Assembly (NCBI RefSeq): GCF_004208415.1
Contig: NZ_CP035758.1
Location: 4,092,001-4,156,000 of the forward strand
Length of the DNA stretch: 64,000 nt
DNA from: Ktedonosporobacter rubrisoli
GTDB lineage: Bacteria > Chloroflexota > Ktedonobacteria > Ktedonobacterales > Ktedonobacteraceae
Direction of reading: 5' to 3'
Shown here: in pieces, positions 53,263 to 62,882 of the stretch
Position numbering within the stretch: position 1 is the first letter of the stretch
How the letters are laid out: each line of letters opens with the position of its first letter
The notes under the pieces: model-generated
Database searches by the model: none
What the model was told of the DNA's origin: nothing
What the model saw: only the letters and a program-made list of their open reading frames with translations
Translations under genes and position numbers: made by a program

Positions 53263-55494
53263 TTATCCTCTCTTGACTATCTCGGGTTGCAAGGCTTTGC
53301 TGATCTGAGCTAACTGCTGCAGCTCAGGCACGTCCTGATCAGGCTTAGAAGGCTCTATCATACAGAGATCGGCGCGACCGGCAGCCAGGATAGTATTTAC
53401 CTCATTACTCGTTGTGAGGTAGCCCCCTACCACGGTGGCTATTCTCGCCCGATTGCGAATATGATCGCTAAAAGAGGTTAAGAAGCCACGTCCGTAAGCG
53501 GGCTCGCTCTCTACAGTTGTCTGCCCAGCCAGTACCACAATCATATCACACCCGTGCTCCTTTAACGTACTGGCAATAACGACTGCCTCCTCGATATCGT
53601 TGCCACCCTTGACGCAATCCGAAGCCGTGAGGGCAACGGCAAGCGGCTTCTCGGCGGGCCAGCATGCCCGCACCGCATCAAAGACTTCAAGAGGAAAACG
53701 CATGCGCTGCGCCAGATCGCCGCCGTATTCATCGCTGCGCCTATTCGACAAAGGCGAAAGAAAGCTGGCCAGCAGGTAACCATGCGCAAAGTGGAGCTGT
53801 AACAGATCGAACCCGGCTTCTTGAGCCAACTGCGCCGCACGCACAAATTCATCCCGCACATGATCCATATCGGCCCGCTCCATCTCGCGGGGTATCTGGC
53901 TCTGGGAAGTATAGGGCAAAGCTGAGGCTGAGAGCAACGGCCAGTTATCCTGTCTCAGCGGCCTATCCAAACCCGCGCTGCGTGGCCGTGTCGAGCCCCG
54001 ACGACCGGCATGATTGAGCAGGATGGCCAGCTTTGCCGAGGTATGCTTATGTATATATTCAGCGCATCTTGCCCAGGCCTTGACGTGCTCATCCCGATAT
54101 ATACCAGCATCGGCGGGTGTAATGCGTCCCTCCGCCGAAACAGCTACGGTATCAGTGACGAGCAGACTTGCCCCACCATTGGCATAACTGGCAAATCGTG
54201 CCGTATAGGAAGCATCCACTAATCCCTGATCTGCATGAGCTTCCTCAGCCGGCGCAATAGCTATCCGACTTGCCAGAGTAAGCTCCCGTAGCTTTAAGGG
54301 CGTAAACATAGGAGGAGGCGCAAAGATCGAAGCTGACTGAGGGACCGCTTGAACCTGCGCTGCCGCCTCGCGGGTATACCAGCGATCTACAGCATCGCCG
54401 AAATTGGGGTCACGAAACTTAAGATCATCATACGAGATTCTGCCGCTTCGCGTGAGCAACTGAAAGGTGAACTGCATCGGCGCAAGGCCCAGGTAACGCT
54501 TGAGAGTCTCAAAATAGGCCTGGCTTTCTTGCGCTGCATTCTGGAAGATCTCCACAACCGGCTTGCGCTCCAGCTCGTAGGCGTTGAGAGCTGTCTGCAG
54601 ATCAGCATACTGCTCGATAGCTCCGGCCAGGGTAATCGCATCTTCCATCGCTAATTTGGTCCCTGAGCCGATGGAGAAATGGGCGGTATGGACCGCATCA
54701 CCCAACAAGACAATACGCTGATGGTGCCAGGTTCGCGTCTTAAGCGTGGGAAAATTGATCCATTTTGAATTATTAGAGAGGAGCGGGGCGCCCTGCAAAT
54801 CGGCAGCCAGAAGCCGCTCACAATAGGCCAGACTCTCCTGTTCGCTCGCTTGATCCAGGCCAGCATTAAGCCAGGAGGACTCATCGCACTCGATGATAAA
54901 GGTGCTGGTATCGCCGCTAAACGGATAGGCATGAACCTGGAAGAGCCCGTCTGCATTTTCGCGGAAGATAAAGGTAAAGGCATCAAGAACTTTATGCGCG
55001 CCAAGCCAGATATAACGAGCCTTGCCAGGCGTAATTTGGGGCCTGAAAATCTCGGGGTAGGTCTTGCGCACCAGGCTATTGATTCCATCGGCGGCGATCA
55101 ACAAATCATGCTCAGGCAGGTCGCTGAGCTCATGTATCTCACGATTGAATTGCAGCCTGACGCCCAATTCTTGGCAGCGCCTCTGCAAAATACCCAGCAA
55201 GAGCTTACGGGCGATACTGGCAATGACATGCCCACCACAGCGTATGGTTTCGTTACGATAGCGCACATCAATTGCATCCCAGATCACAAAGCGATCTCTG
55301 ATCTGCTCAAATGTCTTATAATCAGCGCGCTGGAAAGCGGCAAGAGTTCGATCTGAGAAAACGACTCCCCAACCATAAGTTATATCGGCAGGGTTGCGCT
55401 CGATGATTGTAATTTCATGATCAGGATTGACTTTTTTGATGAGCAGACCGCAATAAAGGCCGGCCGGCCCTGCACCAAGAATGACAATTTTCAT
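53263..55494 (-). CDS. bifunctional FAD monooxygenase / OYE-type reductase (2-aminobenzoyl-CoA or salicylyl-CoA type)
   Basis: 743 residues. N-terminal FAD monooxygenase (1-~370): IVILGAGPAGLYCGLLI (GxGxxG), LIAADGINSLVRK and IVLLGDAVHTAHFSIGSGTKLAMEDA. C-terminal old-yellow-enzyme domain (~385-735): RIAIAPAEEAHADQ, LLNHAGRRG, LHFAHGYLLASFLSPLSNRR (followed by SDEYGG). This fusion is known from aerobic 2-aminobenzoyl-CoA monooxygenase/reductase and salicylyl-CoA 5-hydroxylase. It is the central enzyme of the operon; which aromatic acyl-CoA is used is not decided by sequence. Confidence 0.92.
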   Translation of the reverse strand: MKIVILGAGPAGLYCGLLIKKVNPDHEITIIERNPADITYGWGVVFSDRTLAAFQRADYKTFEQIRDRFVIWDAIDVRYRNETIRCGGHVIASIARKLLLGILQRRCQELGVRLQFNREIHELSDLPEHDLLIAADGINSLVRKTYPEIFRPQITPGKARYIWLGAHKVLDAFTFIFRENADGLFQVHAYPFSGDTSTFIIECDESSWLNAGLDQASEQESLAYCERLLAADLQGAPLLSNNSKWINFPTLKTRTWHHQRIVLLGDAVHTAHFSIGSGTKLAMEDAITLAGAIEQYADLQTALNAYELERKPVVEIFQNAAQESQAYFETLKRYLGLAPMQFTFQLLTRSGRISYDDLKFRDPNFGDAVDRWYTREAAAQVQAVPQSASIFAPPPMFTPLKLRELTLASRIAIAPAEEAHADQGLVDASYTARFASYANGGASLLVTDTVAVSAEGRITPADAGIYRDEHVKAWARCAEYIHKHTSAKLAILLNHAGRRGSTRPRSAGLDRPLRQDNWPLLSASALPYTSQSQIPREMERADMDHVRDEFVRAAQLAQEAGFDLLQLHFAHGYLLASFLSPLSNRRSDEYGGDLAQRMRFPLEVFDAVRACWPAEKPLAVALTASDCVKGGNDIEEAVVIASTLKEHGCDMIVVLAGQTTVESEPAYGRGFLTSFSDHIRNRARIATVVGGYLTTSNEVNTILAAGRADLCMIEPSKPDQDVPELQQLAQISKALQPEIVKRG

Positions 55495-56393
55495 GATGGC
55501 TCTCCTGCCAGTGCGCCCTTCTCATCAGTAAAGGTAACTCCTCTACCCAGCATCTGGAGTACGGCGGCAAGTTGCTCCAGTTGAGCAAGATCAGGAACTG
55601 TGGGAAAAAGAATTAGCTCATCGCAGCCGGCCTCTTCATAGCCACGAATGAACTGGGCAATGGCTTGTGGGCTGGTAAGAAGCCCGGCGGCTATTCTTGC
55701 CGCAAATGAGCCCGTAAAGGCATAATAGTCTTTTAAATAAGCTGCTCCGGCCTCGGCGGCTTGCTCACCCAGAGCGAAATAGCCTTGGGCCCAGATTTGC
55801 GGTTTTCCAGGCCTTCCGGCATCCCGCCAGGCCGCACGCGCTTTGTCAGCTGCACGCGCAAATGCTCTTGGGGGACCGCCGCCATGGACATATCCATCGG
55901 CATAGCGGGCGACGCGTGCAAAGCCTTGATCGCTTAGCCCACCAATTAGCAAGTCAGGACCGCGCGAGCGCGCGGCTAAGGGGCCAAAGGTGTGCTCTTC
56001 CCACGCGGATCTGAGCATGGATAGCTGTTCTGAGAAACGTTTACCGCGGCCGCGATAGGCGATCCCAGCCGCATCATAATCTTCCTTACGAGCACCCACC
56101 GCCAGGCCCAGCACCAGCCGCCCATCCGAGAGGGCGTCCAGCGAAGCTGCCATTTTCGCGAGCATAGCAGTCGTATGCAAAGGTCCGATGACGATAGTAG
56201 TTGCTAACTTTAAACGCCGTGTAACGGCTGCGGCCGCCGCAAGCGCCGTCAGAGGTTCGTAACTATCATAGACGAGTCGATCAACTACACCCAGGCTAGA
56301 AAATGGCCCTTCATCGGCCCTACGAGCCCACTCAATGACAAGCTGCCCTTTCGCGCCTGGAACTCCTGTGGGCAATCCTACTCCGACGTGCAT
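55491..56393 (-). CDS. LLM-class flavin (F420/FMN)-dependent oxidoreductase
   Basis: 300 residues from ATG 56393, chosen for GAGGGAG 9 bases upstream; a longer upstream frame lacks a site. The bacterial luciferase-like TIM barrel shows VGVGLPTG, ATTIVIGPLHTTAMLAKMAASLDALSDGRLVLGLAVG (in part) and DLLIGGLSDQGFARVARYADGY. First gene of the leftward operon; its stop overlaps the next start (ATGA). Possible reduction or oxygenation step in the pathway. Cofactor unproven. Confidence 0.9.
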   Translation of the reverse strand: MHVGVGLPTGVPGAKGQLVIEWARRADEGPFSSLGVVDRLVYDSYEPLTALAAAAAVTRRLKLATTIVIGPLHTTAMLAKMAASLDALSDGRLVLGLAVGARKEDYDAAGIAYRGRGKRFSEQLSMLRSAWEEHTFGPLAARSRGPDLLIGGLSDQGFARVARYADGYVHGGGPPRAFARAADKARAAWRDAGRPGKPQIWAQGYFALGEQAAEAGAAYLKDYYAFTGSFAARIAAGLLTSPQAIAQFIRGYEEAGCDELILFPTVPDLAQLEQLAAVLQMLGRGVTFTDEKGALAGEPS

Positions 56394-56742
56394 TATGTAC
56401 AACTCCCTCGTTGTTTCAATAGCATCCATCGCGGGTATACCACTGGCAGATTGCTCTTTTAGATTGCAGGGGATGAACTGGAGGTCATCTGCAACAGGCA
56501 TACTGCTTAATGATAGGAGTATGCCACAAAGCGCATACGATCTCAAGCTAGCAGCGAAATGCAAGCTAATTTATAACCTGCGCAGGCTCTCTATTCTTCT
56601 TCATCCAAGCTGGAAAACGCTATAAACACGGCTTGCTCACTTCAGGTTGCCAGCCTTCACAAGCTGGAAGGGCTTATCATGCTATATACCATGGCTATAT
56701 GAAACAACAACTTTAAGCAAAAAGTAACTATGAAAAATATTA

Positions 56743-56771
56743 TTGACAGTTACATATGCACATATTATTAT
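56743..56771 (+). promoter_or_regulatory. promoter for the lipoprotein gene
   Basis: TTGACA (56743-56748), 17 bases, TATTAT (56766-56771). The long inverted repeat follows about 30 bases downstream. Confidence 0.75.
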
Positions 56772-56801
56772 GGAGTCGCCAGCGAAATAATCAGGTTTTT
56801 T

Positions 56802-56841
56802 GTACTATAACGTTTCATGACTATATGAAACGTTATAGTAC
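56802..56841. promoter_or_regulatory. inverted repeat with perfect 17-bp arms
   Basis: GTACTATAACGTTTCAT, six bases, ATGAAACGTTATAGTAC. It lies in the lipoprotein leader, between two divergent transcription units. CTATATGAAAC of its right half recurs at 56695-56705. It could be an operator for a dimeric or tetrameric regulator, or an mRNA hairpin. Confidence 0.7.
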
Positions 56842-56866
56842 GCTTGAATAGAAGGAGGCTCATCCT

Positions 56867-57712
56867 TTGGTAAAACATAACTTTCACCACTTGGCGCAGC
56901 AAAACCCGCCTCGCAGTTTAGCAGATTCTCCCATCTACATTTTCTCAGGAAAGAGAGCTCAAGAGCCTCCCACGCCGCGGGGCTCACATCCACACACCCA
57001 AAAAAGCCGTTTCACGGCCAGGAAATTAAGCATTTCAGGTCTGCTCCTGGCAATCTATCTTATTTTCTCTCTAGGTGCCTGCTCTCAGACCCCATCCAGC
57101 CCTTCCCAGACCTCTCACCCTACACCTACTCAGGTGCCAGCCACCCCAACAGCCACCAAAGCCCCTACTACACTCTATCAAGCCGATTGGTCCCACGGCC
57201 TTGACGGCTGGCAACACAACGAAGGCTGGACCGTTGTCAATGGACAACTAGCAGCCCATAACACCTCTGCCTCTACAATCATTGTTCCTTATCAGCCGAG
57301 CACCTCCAACTATGTCATCGAAGCTAACGTCCGCATCACACATGTATTAAAACCTATCATCAACAACTTCTTCATCTTTTCACGCAACACCTCAAACAAA
57401 GATGGATTTGAGGCTGAAGTTATGGGCCTCAATTCACAAGACCCGAAGATTACAGGCTACGCTGGCTTTGCCCAGATTCTCACCAATCAAGTCAATGTAA
57501 ACGCGGGCGTGGAGCAAATCGACTTCGCCCCTAGCACTAACTGGCGCACATATCGCGTGGAAGTACAAGGCGACGAAACGCGCTTCATTGTGGATGGAAC
57601 CGAGATAAGCAAGTCTATAAGCCGCATGGATATGGTCTCAACAGGTCCACTTGGTTTGAGCAGTATGGGATTAGACGTAGAAGTAAGCAGCTTTAAAATT
57701 ACCACGCTCTAA
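56867..57712 (+). CDS. lipoprotein with concanavalin-like (family-16/DUF1080-type) domain
   Basis: 281 residues starting at TTG 56867 behind AAGGAGG. The signal region LSISGLLLAIYLIFSLGAC ends in a lipobox Cys (about 68); a Pro/Thr/Ser linker follows. The C-terminal ~180 residues (YQADWSHGLDGWQHNEGWTVVNGQL, RTYRVEVQGDETRFIVDGTEI; abbreviated) have the beta-sandwich pattern of LamG/DUF1080 modules that bind carbohydrate. The N-terminus is unusually long for a lipoprotein, so an internal start is possible. Function unknown. Confidence 0.75.
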   Translation: MVKHNFHHLAQQNPPRSLADSPIYIFSGKRAQEPPTPRGSHPHTQKSRFTARKLSISGLLLAIYLIFSLGACSQTPSSPSQTSHPTPTQVPATPTATKAPTTLYQADWSHGLDGWQHNEGWTVVNGQLAAHNTSASTIIVPYQPSTSNYVIEANVRITHVLKPIINNFFIFSRNTSNKDGFEAEVMGLNSQDPKITGYAGFAQILTNQVNVNAGVEQIDFAPSTNWRTYRVEVQGDETRFIVDGTEISKSISRMDMVSTGPLGLSSMGLDVEVSSFKITTL

Positions 57713-57825
57713 TAGCGTGTCTTCGAGCACATCGCACGCTTGCTTCTTTTAGGCAGTGCTCATCTCTGCAAATTATGGTATCCTTGAGGAAAGGGACATA
57801 TCCATAGATTGAAGTCTGCAAGCTT

Positions 57826-58671
57826 ATGAAGAGACAGCACCTGCAGGAACGGGTGGAGTTCTGGCGCTATCCAGAGCATGAAAATCTAGAGATCATGCAC
57901 GCTACCTACTTCACCCATGCTTTTGCGCCACACAGCCATAGCTACTTTGCGACTAGCATAATCGACAGGGGAGTAGGAACTATCTGGTATCGTGGGACAA
58001 CCCACCTGGCACCCGCCGGCAGCCTGGTATTGCTCAATCCTGGCGAAGTGCATACCGGCCAGGTCTACAGCAAAAATGGTTGGGCTTACCGAGCTCTTTA
58101 TCCACATATGGAACTTATCAGGAGCATAGCAGGCAATATCACGGAACGCTTTGCTAAGAGCTACTTTTTCCCCAACCCGATTATTACTGACCCTGAGATA
58201 GCCAGCTTCCTGCACCGCCTGCACGCGGCACTTGTTAACGAGGCCAGCACTCTTGAACGCGAATCCTGGCTCCTTTGGAGCTACACAGCCCTGCTCACGC
58301 GCTACGCAGAGTGTCCTCTTTCTCTACCATCAGGCAGAAAAGAGCCGCAAGCCGTCAAGCTGGCGAGGGAATATATCGAAGCTCATTTCGCCCAGAACAT
58401 TTCGCTCTCACAACTCGCCAGCCTCACTGGTTTGACTTCCTATCACCTCGTACGCGTCTTCCACAATACAATGGGACTCCCTCCTCACGCTTACCTCAAC
58501 CAGATTCGTCTTATGCAAGCTAAAAATCTCTTGTTAGCCGGTACGCCCATCATCAGCGTTGCCAGCGAGACCGGCTTTACCGACCAGAGCCATCTTACCA
58601 GGCGCTTCAAGCGGGTCTATGGCATTACTCCCGGGCAACTCCTATCCAGCAGCAAGAACATGCAAGACTGA
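57826..58671 (+). CDS. AraC-family regulator with N-terminal cupin
   Basis: 281 residues. The cupin-type ligand domain (about 20-110) contains FAPHSHSYFATSIIDRG and LLNPGEVHTG. The C-terminal double HTH (about 175-275) has NISLSQLASLTGLTSYHLVRVFHNTMGLPPHAYLNQIR (shown in two pieces: LSQLASLTGLTSYHLVRVF and GLPPHAYLNQIR) and VASETGFTDQSHLTRRFKRVYGITPGQ in the second helix pair. It probably controls a neighbouring gene in response to a small molecule; the 156-base-distant decarboxylase is a candidate. Confidence 0.92.
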   Translation: MKRQHLQERVEFWRYPEHENLEIMHATYFTHAFAPHSHSYFATSIIDRGVGTIWYRGTTHLAPAGSLVLLNPGEVHTGQVYSKNGWAYRALYPHMELIRSIAGNITERFAKSYFFPNPIITDPEIASFLHRLHAALVNEASTLERESWLLWSYTALLTRYAECPLSLPSGRKEPQAVKLAREYIEAHFAQNISLSQLASLTGLTSYHLVRVFHNTMGLPPHAYLNQIRLMQAKNLLLAGTPIISVASETGFTDQSHLTRRFKRVYGITPGQLLSSSKNMQD

Positions 58672-58827
58672 GATATCTTCTTTCGTATATCCTTATATAT
58701 TAAGGGAAAGAGCCATATCTATCTCTATCAGCTTCCCTGATTACAGGTATTTCCGCGGCTTTTGCAGGTGCCCGGAAGCCCTGGCCGCCAGGCAAGTAGA
58801 CACTTCAAGGAACAGAGGTTTGAGAAA

Positions 58828-60258
58828 ATGCACGACCATCCATCCGCAGAGAAACTCCAATTATCACATGCTCAAATGCGCGCTCTAGGCTATCAAGTAG
58901 TTGATATGATCATCGATCACTACGAGCATATTTCGGAGCTTTCGCTAGCCCAAAAAGCCGATCGCACTACACTGGAGCAGCGCTTGCACGAGCCCTTACC
59001 CGAGCAAGGCAGCGATATTGCTCAAGTTCTCCAGCAAGTGCAGCGCGATATTTTTGCCCAGAGCATGCCACTTGATCACCCACGCTTTTTTGCCTTCATT
59101 CCCAGTCCGAGTAACTTCGTGAGCGTAATGGCCGATGCACTCACTTCGGGCTTCAATCCATTTGTTGGCTCATGGAAAGTTGGGCCAGGACCAGCCGAGG
59201 TCGAACTTGTAGTGATTGACTGGTTACGCCAGTTGTGCGCTTTGCCTGAAGGCGCTGGCGGTCTCTGCGTCAGCGGCGGCTCGGTGGCAACGCTGACGGC
59301 GCTAACGACGGCCCGCCACATGAAGCTACACAGCGATATTCGCAAGGCCGTCATATATTGCTCAGATCAAACTCACTCGGCCGTCGACAGGGCCTTAAAG
59401 CTGCTGGGCTTTTCTGCTGAACAACTCCATAAATTTCGCGCTGATAGGCATTTTCGTCTGCCCTTAGCTGAGCTTCAAGAAGCCATTGCCAGGGATCGCG
59501 CGGCCGGGAAACTGCCCTTCTGTGTGATTGCAAATGCGGGAACAACAAACACAGGCGCGATAGATCCCCTCGTCGAGATCGCCGAGATCTGCCAGGCAGA
59601 GGATCTATGGCTGCACATCGATGCAGCCCATGGCGGTGCCGCAGTTTTAAGCGAAGCCGGGAGCGCATTATTGCCAGGGCTCGACCAGGCCGATTCGCTG
59701 GTCCTCGATCCCCACAAATGGCTCTTTCAGCCCTTTGAAATTGGTTGCGTCATCACGCGCCAGAGCCGCTGGTTGCGCGAGACGTTTAGCGTTCTCCCTG
59801 AATTTTTACGTGATGTCGCTGGCGTCGAAGAAGAGGTAAACTTCCGCGACTATGGCATTCAGCTTACGCGTAGCGCACGTGCGCTTAAACTATGGATGTC
59901 GCTTAAAGTCTTTGGCCTCTCCGCATTTCGCCAGGCAGTTACACGCGGTATCAAGCTGGCCGAATACACGCAGGAGCACTTACAACAAGCCGGTTGCTGG
60001 GAGATTATCACACCGGCCCAGCTCGGCATCATTACCTTTCGCTATATCCACGATTCCCAGTTTAGTGGCGATCTCAATCTGCTCAATCAACAGATCGTTG
60101 AGGCGATGCTAAAGGATGGCTTTGCGTTTCTGACCTCCACGGTGCTGCGCGGCCAGACAGTATTGCGCCTCTGTACGATCAATCCTCGTACCACAGAAAT
60201 GGACATTCGCGAAACGCTTCAGCGCCTTGAACGCTTCGGTAGGGCTGTAAGTAGCTAA
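58828..60258 (+). CDS. PLP-dependent group II decarboxylase (aromatic-L-amino-acid type)
   Basis: 476 residues. PLP segments: FVGSWKVGPGPAEVELVVIDWL, VSGGSVATLTALT, IANAGTTNTGAIDPL, LHIDAAHGGAAVLS and the Schiff-base Lys in LDPHKWLFQPFEIGC. The family removes CO2 from Trp, Tyr, DOPA, Glu or related amino acids; the substrate is unresolved. ATG 58828 follows AGAGG; upstream in-frame sequence lacks a site. AraC regulator upstream on the same strand. Confidence 0.92.
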   Translation: MHDHPSAEKLQLSHAQMRALGYQVVDMIIDHYEHISELSLAQKADRTTLEQRLHEPLPEQGSDIAQVLQQVQRDIFAQSMPLDHPRFFAFIPSPSNFVSVMADALTSGFNPFVGSWKVGPGPAEVELVVIDWLRQLCALPEGAGGLCVSGGSVATLTALTTARHMKLHSDIRKAVIYCSDQTHSAVDRALKLLGFSAEQLHKFRADRHFRLPLAELQEAIARDRAAGKLPFCVIANAGTTNTGAIDPLVEIAEICQAEDLWLHIDAAHGGAAVLSEAGSALLPGLDQADSLVLDPHKWLFQPFEIGCVITRQSRWLRETFSVLPEFLRDVAGVEEEVNFRDYGIQLTRSARALKLWMSLKVFGLSAFRQAVTRGIKLAEYTQEHLQQAGCWEIITPAQLGIITFRYIHDSQFSGDLNLLNQQIVEAMLKDGFAFLTSTVLRGQTVLRLCTINPRTTEMDIRETLQRLERFGRAVSS

Positions 60259-60336
60259 CACCCGGGCAAGCTAAAGGGGAGTTCTCTACAGAATTGCACA
60301 GTAGAGAGAAGCTTTTCAAAGCAAAGCAATTTATGT

Positions 60337-60366
60337 CCCTCCTCACCTAGATGAGGAGGGGCTTTC
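60337..60366 (+). terminator. terminator after the decarboxylase
   Basis: CCCTCCTCA, loop CCTAGA, TGAGGAGGG, then GCTTTCT. It lies between the decarboxylase and the convergent thiE. Confidence 0.65.
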
Positions 60367-60504
60367 TGTATAGCCATGATTGGATCTGCTCCAGCACAGC
60401 GCTAACTTATCATCTTTTTTCTTTGAGCCAAATCTCGCAAGCAAGATCCAGCACCTCCATTTGGAGGGTTCAGTATACTAGAAAGAGGTGAGGCAGGATA
60501 ACGT

Positions 60505-61176
60505 TCATTCCCCTTTCTCCACTTTGCTTGAAGAGGCTGTCGCAAGCTTACGGGCCGCCGCAGCAATGTCTTCAGCGTTAACAACAGCCGTAATAACAGC
60601 GATACCCGCCGCACCTGCCTGTATAACTTCCCCCGCATTCTCTGCTGTAATACCACCAATCGCCACCAGCGGAGTAGCATAGCGCAACTTTAGCCCAAGC
60701 ACAAACTGCGTTCCCACCGGCACTCCTGCATCTAGCTTACCGCGCGTAGGATAGATTGGCCCGATGCCAAGATAATCGGCCCCAGCCTCAACGGCAGCGC
60801 GAGCTTCCTCTAGATTGCCAGCAGAGACGCCAAGTATACGCTCTGGACCCAGAAGGCGCCGAGCGAGATGAGCAGGCATATCATCCTGCCCCACATGCGC
60901 GCCATCGGCGTCAACGGCCAGAGCCACGTCAATGCGATCGTTCACGATCAGCAAAACGCCTCGCCGACGCGTTAGCTCACGCAAGACCAACCCTTCTTCG
61001 ACCAGCTTACGCGTACTGGCTACCTTGTCACGCAATTGGATAACTGTAGCGCCTCCCTCAATGGCCGCTTCCGCAACTGTCAGCATATCCCGACCGCGCG
61101 ACCAATCCCGATCCGTCAAGACGTGAAGCTGCAAACGCGGGACAAGCGCTTCCCTCTGTATAGACGAGTGCAACAC
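60505..61176 (-). CDS. thiE: thiamine-phosphate synthase
   Basis: Joins HMP-PP and thiazole phosphate to make thiamine phosphate. 223 residues: VIQLRDKVASTRKLVEEG, LLIVNDRIDVALAVDADGAHVGQDDMPA (in part), GVSAGN, YLGIGPIYPT and PLVAIGGITAENAGEVIQAGAAGIAVI carry the pyrophosphate/Mg loops. The GTG at 61176 overlaps the TAG of thiM. Last gene of the thiamine operon. Confidence 0.95.
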   Translation of the reverse strand: MLHSSIQREALVPRLQLHVLTDRDWSRGRDMLTVAEAAIEGGATVIQLRDKVASTRKLVEEGLVLRELTRRRGVLLIVNDRIDVALAVDADGAHVGQDDMPAHLARRLLGPERILGVSAGNLEEARAAVEAGADYLGIGPIYPTRGKLDAGVPVGTQFVLGLKLRYATPLVAIGGITAENAGEVIQAGAAGIAVITAVVNAEDIAAAARKLATASSSKVEKGE

Positions 61177-61985
61177 TATGCTATACTCACTTTCTGACCC
61201 TGAATCAGCTTACTGGTATCCAGGTTGGCCACCGCATCCAGCAAATGGGAGCGAAACGTCCCCGGTCCTCCAGCACGAGGAGCGGCAAGCTCGCCAGCCA
61301 GTCCCATCGCGACAAGAGCTGCCGTTGCAGCAGTAAAGGCGTCGGGCTCAACAGCTAGAAAAGCACCGACCAGGCTAGTGGCCATACAACCACTACCAGT
61401 AATACTCGCTAACCAGGGATGACCATTATCTATCAGTGCCTGGCGTATACCATCCGTAACAATGTCCTGTACCCCTGTAATCGCTACAACGCAGCGCAGC
61501 TCAGTTGCCGCCCGACGAGCAATCGCCTCATGCTTCTCAGCGACAGAGATAGATTCTACCCCACGAGTTTCGCCTGAGACGCCGATCAAGGCCCCAATCT
61601 CGGCAGCATTACCGCGTACTACGGCAATCCTCAATTCAGCCAGTAATCTGTGCGCTGCTTCCGTTCTCAAACGGGTGGCCCCCGCTCCTACCGGGTCCAG
61701 CACGATAGGGATGCCTCGCGCGTTGGCCCGTTTGCCCGCCCGCAACATCGCCTCAACCTGGGCAGGCGTTAATGTCCCAATATTCAACACCAGGGCACTC
61801 GCCAGGCTGACCATCTCCTCAACCTCCTCTAGCGCATGCGCCATCACCGGCAAGGCGCCGATGGCCAGGGTGATATTGGCAGTATCGTTCATCACGACGG
61901 CATTGGTGATATGGTGGATCAAGGGTTTGCGCTCACGAATACGCAGCAGTAAATCCACGCTATACGGCATAGTAGTCTGTTCCAT
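61176..61985 (-). CDS. thiM: hydroxyethylthiazole kinase
   Basis: Phosphorylates the thiazole alcohol for salvage. 269 residues: HHITNAVVMNDTANITLAIGALPVMAHA, LNIGTLTP, VLDPVGAGATRLRTEAAHRLL, RGNAAEI and the ATP-site ITGSGCMATSLVGAFLA with its catalytic Cys. GGAGATAGAGGAG precedes the ATG. Gap to thiD 24 bases. Confidence 0.96.
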   Translation of the reverse strand: MEQTTMPYSVDLLLRIRERKPLIHHITNAVVMNDTANITLAIGALPVMAHALEEVEEMVSLASALVLNIGTLTPAQVEAMLRAGKRANARGIPIVLDPVGAGATRLRTEAAHRLLAELRIAVVRGNAAEIGALIGVSGETRGVESISVAEKHEAIARRAATELRCVVAITGVQDIVTDGIRQALIDNGHPWLASITGSGCMATSLVGAFLAVEPDAFTAATAALVAMGLAGELAAPRAGGPGTFRSHLLDAVANLDTSKLIQGQKVSIA

Positions 61986-62009
61986 CTCCTCTATCTCCTT
62001 TGGCCCCGT

Positions 62010-62882
62010 TTAGCTCGCGCCTATCAGACCCTCGCTACCAGCATCAGTAGAAGTTGCTAATTGGCGCCATTGCCAGAAATGCTCGACAGGGCCGTGCCCA
62101 TGCCCTATACCTGGCGCCTGGCGTATGGCCTCAGTTATATAGCGTTTCGCTCCGGCCACGGCTTTTTCAACCGGTAAGCCACGCGCTAATAGTGCAGTAA
62201 TCGCAGCTGAGAACGTACAGCCGGTCCCATGTGTATGCGCAGTCTTGATACGCTGCGAGCGCAATTCGACAAACTGCTGACCATCAAAGTACACATCAAT
62301 GGGCTCGCCGCTGCTATGACCGCCCTTCACGACGACATGCTGCACCCCCAGAGCATGAATACGGCGCGCAGCCTCGCGCATATCCTCTAAGGTATCTATA
62401 GGCCCGCCAACTAATATCTCAGCTTCGGGAAGATTAGGCGTAATCACCTCAGCCAGCGGAAGTAGCTGTGAGCGAAGCGCCTGCACAGCGTCGGACTGCA
62501 AGAGAGCATCGCCGCTTTTAGCGCGCATGACCGGATCAACTACAAGACGCAAGTTCCACTTACGCACTCTTCCAGCAACAGCTTCTATAATCTGCGGACT
62601 TGCAAGCATGCCTGTCTTCGCCGCGTCGGCGCCAATATCTTCAAGTACTGCATCGATCTGCGCTTCTATCAGCTCAACAGGCAGCTCATAGGCAGCATAC
62701 ACGCTCCGAGTATTCTGCGCCGTAATCGCTGTTATAGCCGAGAGACCATAGACTTCCAGCGCCGCAAACGTCTTCAGGTCGGCCTGAATTCCTGCACCGG
62801 CCCCCGAATCTGAGCCGGCAATCGTCAGGGCTCGCGGAGAAACTCGTCTGTTTCCCTCTTCGTCTCCTCTCCTACTCATCAT
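62010..62882 (-). CDS. thiD: hydroxymethylpyrimidine (phosphate) kinase
   Basis: About 290 residues: ALTIAGSDSGAGAGIQADLKTF, ITAQNTRSV, AKTGMLASPQIIEAV, VVDPVMRAKSGDALL, ITPNLPEAEIL, VVKGGHSSGEP and THGTGCTFSAAITALLARG (catalytic Cys of the GTGCT motif). Start at ATG 62882, overlapping the tenA stop, with GGAGG 10 bases upstream. Makes HMP-PP for ThiE. Confidence 0.95.
   Translation of the reverse strand: MMSRRGDEEGNRRVSPRALTIAGSDSGAGAGIQADLKTFAALEVYGLSAITAITAQNTRSVYAAYELPVELIEAQIDAVLEDIGADAAKTGMLASPQIIEAVAGRVRKWNLRLVVDPVMRAKSGDALLQSDAVQALRSQLLPLAEVITPNLPEAEILVGGPIDTLEDMREAARRIHALGVQHVVVKGGHSSGEPIDVYFDGQQFVELRSQRIKTAHTHGTGCTFSAAITALLARGLPVEKAVAGAKRYITEAIRQAPGIGHGHGPVEHFWQWRQLATSTDAGSEGLIGAS

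Noticed and set aside
53562..53861. Extra genes inside the bifunctional monooxygenase region on either strand
   Set aside because: Shadows of the 743-codon gene; no independent start signals.
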